A DNA stretch of 7,315 bases from an uncultured Cardiobacterium sp. (GTDB taxonomy: Bacteria; Pseudomonadota; Gammaproteobacteria; Cardiobacteriales; Cardiobacteriaceae). The stretch's first letter is position 1, and every line of letters starts with the position of its first letter. This document shows positions 1 to 5,938 of the stretch, piece after piece. The stretch is taken from contig NZ_CALJAH010000106.1 in the NCBI RefSeq assembly GCF_938028185.1, positions 1-7,315 of the forward strand, read 5' to 3'. A program made the translations under genes and the position numbers. The notes under the pieces are model-generated. The model was given only the letters and a program-made list of their open reading frames with translations. It did no database searches and had not been told where the DNA came from.

Positions 1-130
1 TTTTTCGTCTATTTTCAGCCAAAAAAACAAAAAAAATTTTCGGGGTCGGGAACCCGGTTACATCGGTTGCGTTTTTCAAAAACCGTTGAATTATTATTTT
101 ATAACAATGTATTACATTGAGCTTGAAAAA

Positions 131-158
131 GTTACATTCCGGTTACATGCGGTTACGT
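131..158 (+). repeat. Left block of three GTTACAT-type units, 10-11 bp apart
   Basis: GTTACAT at 131 and 142 and the variant GTTACGT at 152 stand in the same direction, one helical turn apart, so a protein bound to each would face the same side of the DNA. This block mirrors the right block at 247-275 about position 203, with a one-base length difference in one spacer. Confidence 0.8.
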
Positions 159-210
159 CCGTAAATGGCCGGGTAATAAACTGTTGTTTATAAAGACAAT
201 ATCTAGGTAT

Positions 211-237
211 TTTTGTAACCTTGAGGAGGTTACAAAA
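211..237 (+). repeat. Perfect hairpin TTTTGTAACC / GGTTACAAAA overlapping a Shine-Dalgarno sequence
   Basis: Ten-base arms at 211-220 and 228-237 are exact reverse complements, with a 7-nt loop TTGAGGA. If transcribed rightwards, the GAGGAGG ribosome-binding sequence would be partly in the loop and partly in the right arm, and the A of the following ATG is the last base of the stem. A smaller hairpin ATAAAC-TGTT-GTTTAT (176-191) sits at the mirror position in the left half of the large inverted repeat. Confidence 0.75.
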
Positions 238-263
238 TGCGGTTACATGTAACCCGGATGTAA
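237..263 (+). other. Eight-codon open frame behind a strong Shine-Dalgarno sequence (tentative)
   Basis: GAGGAGG at 223-229 is followed 7 nt later by ATG and the frame MRLHVTRM, ending in TAA at 261. The spacing is ideal, but the frame lies wholly in the GTTACAT repeats and no promoter with good -35 and -10 boxes is seen upstream. It could be a leader peptide, or chance arising from the repeat sequence. No longer frame starts here. Confidence 0.15.
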
Positions 264-275
264 CCCGAATGTAAC
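241..275 (-). repeat. Right block: perfect 14-bp palindrome plus three ATGTAAC units at 11-bp spacing
   Basis: ATGTAAC starts at 247, 258 and 269, exactly 11 bp apart; the first two units read ATGTAACCCGG and ATGTAACCCGA. The first unit is also half of the perfect palindrome GGTTACATGTAACC (241-254), two units meeting head to head, which suggests binding of a symmetric dimer. Confidence 0.85.
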
Positions 276-290
276 TTTTTGAAGTTACAT
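269..290. repeat. Perfect hairpin ATGTAACTT-TTTG-AAGTTACAT
   Basis: Nine-base arms, exact reverse complements, around a 4-nt loop. It joins the last reversed unit of the right block to a forward GTTACAT unit at 284 and is part of the second arm of the large inverted repeat. A TATAAT follows at 290-295 but has no matching -35 box, so I do not call a promoter. Confidence 0.75.
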
Positions 291-358
291 ATAATCATTT
301 GTTATAAGAGAAAAAATCAACACTTTTTGGAGTATGTAACCGATGTAACCGGGTTCCC

Positions 359-661
359 ACCATCACCTTCAAAATTTGAAATTTTTTTGTGTCATTTTTA
401 CAACAATCAAGCAACTTATTGTTATTAGATGAAATTGTTTCCAATAGATGCTGTTTGATTAACTCTGGTTAATTGGGACATGCTGAGTTCAACCCCAAAT
501 GGGGCTTGTCGCCCGAATATTCAGCACGGTTTTTGCGCGGCCGTATTGGCGCAGGGATTGGCTCCCAACGTTAACATCGACGTCGGGAAAAGGAGCGTTG
601 TCCGATTGATGCAGGGGCAGGGAAAAATGAACCCGGTGCCGCCATCGACACCGGGGTCAAT
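359..661. other. Intergenic stretch without a convincing gene
   Basis: From 359 to about 475 the DNA is AT-rich with short inverted repeats: TTCAAA-A-TTTGAA at 368-380, AACAAT/ATTGTT at 402-407 and 418-423, and a perfect ATTAAC-TCTG-GTTAAT at 458-473 that could be a small operator. From about 480 to 660 it is GC-richer; an open frame on the plus strand from 480 runs into the end of the PRTase gene, lacks a Shine-Dalgarno sequence and shows no recognisable protein features, so I do not call it. The terminator of the minus-strand operon occupies the right end. Confidence 0.6.
623..655 (-). terminator. Probable rho-independent terminator after the PRTase gene
   Basis: Read on the minus strand, a perfect 7-bp GC-rich stem CCCGGTG/CACCGGG (649-655 and 632-638 on the window) with a 10-nt loop lies 6 bases past the TAA stop. 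It is followed by TTCATTTTT. Position, stem composition and T-rich tail all fit; the T run is broken by one C and one A, so efficiency may be moderate. Confidence 0.65.
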
Positions 662-2398
662 TTATAATTTTCTCGACTGTTTATCGCCTATTGGTCGTAC
701 TCTTGCCAATGGCTCTTTGGCGGAATAGCTAATATTCACTTTTTCGCCAATATTCGGTATTTGACTGAGGTCTGTCTTACGGTGTGCCTGGAAATAACGG
801 CTACCATCGGCAACTTGCTGGATGATAAACGTGTCAGTAGCAAAAACGACACGACCACGACAAGGCGTGGTCGGTTTTTCTGTTTTGAGGATTGCGTTGG
901 GGTTCTCTGCTTGTAGAGCAGCAATGACGGGTGTCAGCTCGTGGTTGATTGTTTTTGTCGCATCAGTTCCTGTTTCCCCCAATCCAAAGCCTGCCGCAAA
1001 TCTTGCCTGAGCGATTCGATCTCTGATGGCGTCAACATTAGCGGCAGCATAGACGTGGGATGCTTCTGATTGGGTAAGTTGTTCAATGCCATATCCAAAC
1101 TCCTTCTTCCAAAATTGGTTCATGGTATCACCATGCTTGGACTGTACATTATACAATAGTTCTTTTGAAGGTGCAAGTTGCAAAGAATGTTGTTTTGCAC
1201 TCATTACCATGACACCAAGCACATTACCACCTCTATTGATGATGTATCCCCGCAATGCAGCTAAGGTACCACCTTGTGTCAAGGTGTCATCTACCAAAAT
1301 ATAATTTTTACCTGCTTCTACATCACCCTTAAATTGCGGTGGAAATGCCAATCTATGGTTAGCATTGCTGCCAGTACGACGGACACGATTTATTTGTACA
1401 ATATCATCATATACTTTGGCACCGAGTCTATCAGCTAAAACAAGAGCAATCATGGCCGGGATTTTATTACGCCCAGCAGATTCCTCAGCATGCACAGGCA
1501 CTATGTAAGTATTCGCATCTGGTTTGAAGGATTGCCGTACGGCTTCGACGGTTTTTGGCTCCAATAGACCTTCTACTAAACGCAGAGCTGCTTTAGGATC
1601 ACCAGCTTTGGCAGCAGGGTAATCTGGTAAATTACCTAGTGATTCAATAAATCCATTGGTAATTGCTGGTGGAAAATCACCCCAAGGTGCACGTTCAGAT
1701 TTTGTTTCTTCCATTTTTAGCCCAATTGTTTTTGCGGTATGCCACAGGTCGCGCTGTAGCTGCCCGCTTTTTTGCTGCCCATGCAGCAACCAGGCGAGGT
1801 TGGAAACCACCGTCACCGGATAGACCGTCTTCTCTGCCAGCATCCGCCCCAGGTGTTCGCCTGCCGTGCCGTTGAGATAGTCTGCCGCCAACGACGGCGT
1901 CGTATCCGTCATCTCTGCGATGGTCAAGACCGCCATGCGCCACAGCAGGGCGGTTTGTTTTTCATTCAACGGGATATCCCGCAATGCGACGGCAAAGCCG
2001 TAGGCGTCGTCGTGTGCTACCGACAGCTCTGTATCGCTTCTGCCGTTGCGTTCACATTGTGCGGTCAGGCGCGAGACCGCCGCGTTATCGGCATTGGTAA
2101 TCTGGTCGCCCGCCATGCGGGCGTGCTGTTGCAGTTGTTTGAAATTACTGTCCCAGCGCTCACGGCGCTCCTCTTCTGCTGGGGTGGGATAGCCGACGCG
2201 GCAGGCTTTTTCCATCTCCCCGGCAATCCTCAGTCCCTCGGTGAAACGCTTCAACAACGCCCGGTTGCCATCGGCAGCAAATGTATCAATATGCGCCCGT
2301 AGTGTGGCGACTACCGTGTCGTCCTCGAGGCGCTCGCAGAGTTGGCTGTACCCGTCCTGGGTGTATGGGGTGATGGGCGTTTTATTGTCCGCTGTCAT
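662..2398 (-). CDS. Large plasmid-type protein with phosphoribosyltransferase core and KfrB-like C-terminal domain
   Basis: 578 residues in three parts. Residues 1-220 are a mostly helical, charged region I do not recognise. Residues about 225-470 contain a type I phosphoribosyltransferase fold: a strand NTYIVPVHAEESAGRNKIP, helix MIALVLADRLGAKVYDDIVQ, a possible flexible loop VRRTGSNANHRLAF, and the diagnostic PRPP-binding motif YILVDDTLTQGGT (366-378), with both adjacent Asp residues kept, so it is probably active. Residues about 512-568 (RGRVVFATDTFIIQQVADGS through IGEKVNISYS) resemble the KfrB-type domain found at the C-terminus of plasmid multi-domain proteins. AGGA lies 9 nt before the ATG. 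It follows ssb by 13 nt and is followed by a hairpin terminator. The first third is GC-rich (about 60% in sampled lines) while the PRTase part is near 35-45%. The substrate base is unknown; a role in nucleotide salvage, or in modifying a host target during establishment, is only inference. Confidence 0.8.
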   Translation of the reverse strand: MTADNKTPITPYTQDGYSQLCERLEDDTVVATLRAHIDTFAADGNRALLKRFTEGLRIAGEMEKACRVGYPTPAEEERRERWDSNFKQLQQHARMAGDQITNADNAAVSRLTAQCERNGRSDTELSVAHDDAYGFAVALRDIPLNEKQTALLWRMAVLTIAEMTDTTPSLAADYLNGTAGEHLGRMLAEKTVYPVTVVSNLAWLLHGQQKSGQLQRDLWHTAKTIGLKMEETKSERAPWGDFPPAITNGFIESLGNLPDYPAAKAGDPKAALRLVEGLLEPKTVEAVRQSFKPDANTYIVPVHAEESAGRNKIPAMIALVLADRLGAKVYDDIVQINRVRRTGSNANHRLAFPPQFKGDVEAGKNYILVDDTLTQGGTLAALRGYIINRGGNVLGVMVMSAKQHSLQLAPSKELLYNVQSKHGDTMNQFWKKEFGYGIEQLTQSEASHVYAAANVDAIRDRIAQARFAAGFGLGETGTDATKTINHELTPVIAALQAENPNAILKTEKPTTPCRGRVVFATDTFIIQQVADGSRYFQAHRKTDLSQIPNIGEKVNISYSAKEPLARVRPIGDKQSRKL

Positions 2399-2411
2399 GT
2401 CATAATTCCTG

Positions 2412-2990
2412 TTAGATCAAAGTAGTTTGGTCATCAGTATCGGCAGCGTCATCCATGCCCGGCGGTACATCATCGGGCAGAGGCGGCTGCATGGACGTAT
2501 CTGATGGTGAAGGGTCTCGGGCGGGTGGTGTTCCTGTATGCGCCGCTACGTGCTGTTGCGGCACAAAATTATCTTCGCTCGCAGTGGCCTGCCGGGAACT
2601 TGTCGGCGGATTTTTCTCACCAATTGGCGGCGGACGGTCGCCATGCTCATTACTGCTGGCGACCAGCTGCAATTCCTGCACGATAACCTCAGTGGTATAG
2701 CGCTCGATATCGTGCTGGTCTGTCCATTTACGGGTTTGCAGCTTACCTTCAACGTAGATCTTTGAGCCCTTGCGACAATACTGGGCAATGATTTCAGCGG
2801 GTTTGCCAAAGGCTACGACCCGGTGCCACTCAGTTTTCTCGCGTTTTTGGTTGGTGTTTTTATCCGTCCAGACCTCGGATGTTGCTACCGAAATATTGGT
2901 GACGAGAGTCCCATCCGGCAGATAGCGGGCATCCGGATCTGCGCCCAAGTTACCCATCAAGGTCATGCGGTTAACGCCACGTTGTGCCAT
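2412..2990 (-). CDS. ssb: Plasmid-type single-stranded DNA-binding protein
   Basis: 192 residues. SSB coats single-stranded DNA; a copy on a conjugative element is thought to protect the incoming strand and help its conversion to duplex. The OB fold covers about 1-112: NRMTLMGNLGADPDARYLPDGTLV, the strand TNISVATSEVW, EKTEWHRVVAFGKPAEI, KGSKIYVEGKLQTRKWTD. DNA-stacking aromatics correspond to those of E. coli SSB shifted by one residue (Trp41, Trp55, Phe61, Trp89). A Pro/Ser/Thr/Gln-rich linker (about 113-178) follows. The last residues are acidic (DDAADTDDQTTLI) but lack the usual DDDIPF tip that recruits partner proteins; a related-looking PDDVPP occurs internally at 172-177. The start has a good GAGGAAG Shine-Dalgarno sequence. 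The 57-nt gap before it is very AT-rich and could hold a promoter, but no well-spaced consensus is seen. The next gene begins 13 nt downstream. Confidence 0.95.
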   Translation of the reverse strand: MAQRGVNRMTLMGNLGADPDARYLPDGTLVTNISVATSEVWTDKNTNQKREKTEWHRVVAFGKPAEIIAQYCRKGSKIYVEGKLQTRKWTDQHDIERYTTEVIVQELQLVASSNEHGDRPPPIGEKNPPTSSRQATASEDNFVPQQHVAAHTGTPPARDPSPSDTSMQPPLPDDVPPGMDDAADTDDQTTLI

Positions 2991-3047
2991 AGTGCTTCCT
3001 CACTAGTTTATAAATTAAAAATAAAATAAATTACACAATTTTTATCC

Positions 3048-3266
3048 CTAAAAGAGCATAATAAATGCGAACAGGCCAAGAAACTGCAACATGACTGCGT
3101 TAAATGCATGCTGTTGATCAATTACTATAAAAGCAACGCTTAATGCCATACCTAGAAATAGTGAGGCTATAGCGATAATCGCAAAAAACTTTTCTTTGCG
3201 GCGGGCTGATTCTGTAGCGTCCATACTATAATTTTTGGAAATGGGTGCAGAAAATGTGCTTATCAT
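3048..3266 (-). CDS. Small two-helix membrane protein, function unknown
   Basis: 72 residues, not recognised. It has a polar N-terminus with a basic cluster (ARRKEK, about 21-26), a strongly hydrophobic segment (about 27-49, FFAIIAIASLFLGMALSVAFIVI), a short polar turn (DQQHA) and a second hydrophobic segment (about 55-72) that runs to the end. This predicts a small inner-membrane hairpin. No Shine-Dalgarno sequence stands before either the first ATG or the alternative at residue 15 (3224), but the first ATG overlaps the stop of a 12-codon frame that does have one. It lies 49 nt after trbI and 57 nt before ssb, in AT-rich DNA, on the operon strand. Small membrane proteins beside trb genes sometimes act in entry exclusion (for example TrbK of RK2), but there is no lipobox or similarity visible here, so that is only a guess. 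The clean transmembrane pattern supports a real gene. Confidence 0.6.
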   Translation of the reverse strand: MISTFSAPISKNYSMDATESARRKEKFFAIIAIASLFLGMALSVAFIVIDQQHAFNAVMLQFLGLFAFIMLF

Positions 3267-3301
3267 GTATGCCGTTGCAGATAGCCAAAAAGTATTGACA
3301 T
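3263..3301 (-). other. 12-codon mini open frame coupled to the next small gene (tentative)
   Basis: Just after trbI an AGGA followed 7 nt later by ATG opens a frame of 12 codons (MSILFGYLQRHT) whose TGA overlaps the ATG of the 72-residue gene as ATGA. The downstream gene has no good Shine-Dalgarno sequence of its own, so reinitiation from this mini frame would explain its translation. Nothing else shows that the peptide is made. Confidence 0.25.
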
Positions 3302-3315
3302 TTTGTAATCCTAGT

Positions 3316-4611
3316 TTAGTAGTCTTTGTATGGATTTAGAATAATGTCTTTATTGACCATAACATTGAATCTATAACCCGGGCGAATTTCCAATGTTGGC
3401 TGAATGTTGAGATTGCGGCGAATCATTTCTGTACCAACTTGGCCAATCTGTCGGCCCATTTCTGCTTTGGTGACATTCAATGGACTGTTTTCATCTTTGC
3501 TACCATCACCAATGGCAATCTGTGTCCCGGCACCAATGACGGAAAGCAAAAAGGCGTTCTTGAAAATATTCCATGTGTGGTTGTTTACGCGGTCGTGCAT
3601 TCCGGCATAACCTGCCAAATCAACCGCTCCCATGTTGCCAAGATTGAGTACGGAAGCATCGGGAAACTCCAGACGATACCAAGCGATCATGACTCGTTCC
3701 TGCCCCATTGCGATGTGACTGTCATAACGGCCAATCAGCTTGCTACCTTGGGGAATCAAAACGGTACGTCCTGTTTTGCTGTCATAAACGCTATGTGTGA
3801 CTTGGGCGATGATCTCGCCCGGCAGATCGGAATTGATGCCGGAAACCATCACCGCTGGAATGATAGTACCCACACGGATTTCATAAGGGGTCAGTTGCGG
3901 TTCACGAACGGAAGGCAGGTAGCCGTAGGGATTGTCTGTTTGTGCGGCAAATGCAGCCTTGCGTAAGCGCAGATTCGGATCTTGGCTTTCCAGCAGACCT
4001 TCCATGCCACCCGTTGCCGAGCCGATACCCTGTGTCGCCAAAGAGCGTTCCAGAGCTGCTGTTTGCAGATTGGCGCGCATTTTGGCGATGTCCGGTATTC
4101 CTTGGGTGGGGTCGCCGTCAGCGGTCTTTCCGTTCGCGTCTTTACCGGTTGGGGATTCTTCAATGGCAGTGCGTGCAACTAGGGCTTCGTAGTAATTCCG
4201 TTGACGAAATTCGCGCACCATTCCTGCCACCCGCTTTGCCTCTTCGTCTTCTTCTTTTTGTTGAGTCGCCTGCATAGGAGCTTGCGTAGGGGGCAATTGT
4301 TGTTGCGGTAAATCCGGCGTCGGTTTGGTATTGTCAATGATGATCGGGTCAACCGGCTCCAGGTCAGCGATACCATCACCGACGCCGGCAATGATTTTGT
4401 CCGCTGATGCGCTGCCGCCAACCACGGTAGGATTATCGCCCGAGCTGTTGCCAGTTCTGGGTTGGCTGCGACTGTACAGGGCATAGACGATCCCGAACAT
4501 GACAAGTGCCAGTACACCGGCAGCGATCATCATTGGGATTTTGTTCAGGCGGCGCACATTGCCACCACCACCATTGCCATTCGGCGAGTTCCCGGGGTTC
4601 ATTGAGCTCAT
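3316..4611 (-). CDS. trbI: TrbI, VirB10-like envelope-spanning core protein of the conjugative T4SS
   Basis: 431 residues, normal for TrbI. VirB10-family proteins span the periplasm, with an N-terminal inner-membrane helix and a C-terminal domain that takes part in the outer-membrane pore, and they couple energy from the inner-membrane ATPases to channel opening. Seen here: a Gly/Asn-rich cytoplasmic tail (1-20), one transmembrane helix (about 25-46), a long Pro/Gln/acidic linker (about 50-145), and the conserved domain from about 220 to the end. That domain contains YEIRVGTIIPAVMVSGINS, PQGSKLIGRYDS, NHTWNIFKNAFLLSVIGAG (the amphipathic antenna-like region) and the terminal motif EIRPGYRFNVMVNKDI. 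Its ATG overlaps the trbH TGA as ATGA, implying translational coupling. It is the last trb gene visible; no terminator follows it, so transcription may continue into the genes to the left. Confidence 0.95.
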   Translation of the reverse strand: MSSMNPGNSPNGNGGGGNVRRLNKIPMMIAAGVLALVMFGIVYALYSRSQPRTGNSSGDNPTVVGGSASADKIIAGVGDGIADLEPVDPIIIDNTKPTPDLPQQQLPPTQAPMQATQQKEEDEEAKRVAGMVREFRQRNYYEALVARTAIEESPTGKDANGKTADGDPTQGIPDIAKMRANLQTAALERSLATQGIGSATGGMEGLLESQDPNLRLRKAAFAAQTDNPYGYLPSVREPQLTPYEIRVGTIIPAVMVSGINSDLPGEIIAQVTHSVYDSKTGRTVLIPQGSKLIGRYDSHIAMGQERVMIAWYRLEFPDASVLNLGNMGAVDLAGYAGMHDRVNNHTWNIFKNAFLLSVIGAGTQIAIGDGSKDENSPLNVTKAEMGRQIGQVGTEMIRRNLNIQPTLEIRPGYRFNVMVNKDIILNPYKDY

Positions 4612-5006
4612 GGGGCAACTCTCTGCGTCTGAGTGCCGCGAATCAGTGTGTTATTGCCGTCGCGATGAAAAACGCTGTCATTGCGCCAATCGGTAGTGAT
4701 CAGTCCCAGGCGCCAGGTACGATCATCAAGTTGATCCAGCAGATAATGTAAAGCAACCGCGTTACTATCTTGAACGCCAAAGCCGTGTTGACGCAATGCT
4801 TCGACAAGATATTCACCGAAAGCACCGACGGGTTTTAGAGCAACGGTTGTTTTCCCCGGTGGATACTGTCCTGCCATGATTTCCCCGCCGACTGTGGCAA
4901 TCATCTGCATTTCATTTGGCGTCAAACTGTCATCCTCAAAGTTGTCAATATTCATGGTGGCGCAGCCACCGAGGAGTAACACGGAAAGCAACAGCGATTT
5001 CATCAT
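4608..5006 (-). CDS. trbH: TrbH-like lipoprotein of the conjugative T4SS
   Basis: 132 residues from the chosen start. The N-terminus MMKSLLLSVLLLGGC is a lipoprotein signal with lipobox LGGC, so Cys15 should be lipidated and the mature protein anchored in the outer membrane. The frame extends upstream to a TTG at 5024, but the Shine-Dalgarno AAGGAGG lies between that TTG and the ATG pair. The ATG at 5006 overlaps the trbG stop (ATGA), which decides the start; the next ATG at 5003 is also possible. The mature part begins with an acidic stretch (DNFEDDSLTPNEMQ) and has a small globular region including YPPGKTTVALKP and TDWRND, consistent with the TrbH family. Position between trbG and trbI matches trbH in Ti-type trb operons. 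Its presumed role, by analogy to VirB7, is stabilising the outer-membrane ring; that is inference. Confidence 0.85.
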   Translation of the reverse strand: MMKSLLLSVLLLGGCATMNIDNFEDDSLTPNEMQMIATVGGEIMAGQYPPGKTTVALKPVGAFGEYLVEALRQHGFGVQDSNAVALHYLLDQLDDRTWRLGLITTDWRNDSVFHRDGNNTLIRGTQTQRVAP

Positions 5007-5938
5007 GATTTGCCTCCTTGCCAAGTAATCTTGACGCGCTCTTGCTTACGACCAACGCCACGTATCAGTACGGCATCGGCAAATAGTCTATCTACAATAT
5101 ATTTGCCATCTTGGACACGGTAGTTGACGAGTTGATCTCCCTGGGCGCTGCTGACCAGTAATGCGGGTGCATCACTGTGACGCACCCGCTTGGGCATTTC
5201 GATAATGGTTTGCTGACCGTCGTTATAGACGCGGACGGGTTTGAAATCACACTGGTTACAACCCTCCACACGGTAATTGAAGTCCAAATCTGCTAACGAA
5301 ACACCATTTTGTGTGGATTGATGCGCTTTAATAGCCTGCGATTGTTGGTGATAAGCCTGCCATTGGGCTGCCATATCTCCCGGATACTTGAAGGCAACTC
5401 CCGGCATAAAGTCCTTACTACGGCTGACCAGCTTGATGTGGTAGGTGCGGCGGTCAGTAATTGCTACAAGCGAGGTTTTGAGACCGACATCAACGGGCTT
5501 GATGACCAATTGTGTTCGGTCATCGGCGCCAATGGCAGGCGCAATCTGCCAGCGCACAGTATCACCAAGATGCACCCCGTTTTCCACAATGTGCTCTCCC
5601 GGCTGAAAATAGATCACGCACAATTCGAGTGGTGCGCAAACCAAGGTAGGCTGACCTGATCCGTACAGATACATGACGCGATCGCCATCCCGATAAGGAT
5701 AACGGTTGCCTTGCAGCCACTGGTTGGCGTATTTGAGTGCATCACGGTCACGGTCGGACAGCGGTTTATCTGGTGAAAGCAGGGGGAGTGGTGCATCAAG
5801 GGCAGTATTCGCCTTGTTGCTAGCCGGGGCATTGCTGGCTGAGGCAATATCTGGCACAACATAGCCCGGTTCATCTGCGTACGCGATTATTGGTAGAACC
5901 AGTGCCAACCATAGCGCTGTTTTCACATTTTTATTCAT
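5003..5938 (-). CDS. trbG: TrbG, VirB9/CagX-like outer-membrane core component of the conjugative T4SS
   Basis: 311 residues with the chosen start. TrbG-family proteins are exported to the periplasm and form the outer-membrane ring of the secretion core with TrbI and, in VirB-type systems, a small lipoprotein. The frame is open from 5977, but the ATG at 5938 is preferred: it follows GGAG at 6-nt spacing and gives a clean Sec signal peptide (MNKNVKTALWLALVLPIIAYA, cleavage expected near residue 21, before DEPGY). The longer version would put 13 polar residues before the signal. The body has the VirB9 layout: an N-terminal domain (about 60-185) with RVMYLYGSGQPTLVCAPLELC, including Cys101 and Cys107, then a spacer and a C-terminal beta domain (about 218-308) beginning near LDFNYRVEG with Cys227 and Cys230 (CNQC), which may form disulfides. 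The stop overlaps the trbH start as ATGA. Confidence 0.93.
   Translation of the reverse strand: MNKNVKTALWLALVLPIIAYADEPGYVVPDIASASNAPASNKANTALDAPLPLLSPDKPLSDRDRDALKYANQWLQGNRYPYRDGDRVMYLYGSGQPTLVCAPLELCVIYFQPGEHIVENGVHLGDTVRWQIAPAIGADDRTQLVIKPVDVGLKTSLVAITDRRTYHIKLVSRSKDFMPGVAFKYPGDMAAQWQAYHQQSQAIKAHQSTQNGVSLADLDFNYRVEGCNQCDFKPVRVYNDGQQTIIEMPKRVRHSDAPALLVSSAQGDQLVNYRVQDGKYIVDRLFADAVLIRGVGRKQERVKITWQGGKS

Larger units (their letters stand above)
48..358. repeat. Nested 311-bp inverted repeat with GTTACAT units (candidate origin, centromere, operator or recombination site)
   Basis: The two ends are perfect inverted 21-bp copies (48-68 and 338-358, beginning GGGAACCCGGTTACATCGGT). A second pair, 122-138 and 268-284, matches at 16 of 17 positions. 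The inner GTTACAT units at 131 and 142 are mirrored by ATGTAAC units ending at 275 and 264. All these pairs share the same centre, position 203. The stretch between outer and middle arms (69-121 against 285-337) still matches at 35 of 53 positions by hand alignment, including a shared TTATAACAA block. Near the centre lies AATATCTAGGTATT (198-211), a palindrome with one mismatch pair. The heptamer GTTACAT occurs ten times exactly, five in each orientation (starts 57, 131, 142, 242, 284; and reversed 247, 258, 269, 334, 343). Such arrays are usually bound by a dedicated DNA-binding protein. No rep, par or recombinase gene is in the window to say which. Confidence 0.9.

Noticed and set aside
290..295. 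TATAAT as a promoter -10 box
   Set aside because: No acceptable -35 box 16-18 bp upstream and no gene downstream on the plus strand.
48..358. Interpretation of the large inverted repeat as a MITE or insertion sequence remnant
   Set aside because: No target-site duplication is seen at the ends (47 and 359 flanks differ), and the many internal phased units fit a protein-binding site better; not fully excluded.
368..388. TTCAAAATTTGAA followed by a T run as a terminator
   Set aside because: The stem is short, all A/T apart from one pair, with almost no loop; too weak to call.
480..728. 82-codon open frame on the plus strand
   Set aside because: No Shine-Dalgarno sequence, no recognisable protein features, overlaps the 3' end of the PRTase gene and spans its terminator.
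1772..2302. 176-codon plus-strand frame inside the PRTase gene
   Set aside because: It is antisense to a well-supported gene in GC-rich DNA, where long shadow frames are common; its composition (Arg/Cys-rich) looks non-coding.
5003..5024. TTG start for trbH giving a 22-nt overlap with trbG
   Set aside because: The Shine-Dalgarno AAGGAGG lies downstream of the TTG, and the ATG at 5006 gives a proper lipoprotein signal and an ATGA overlap.
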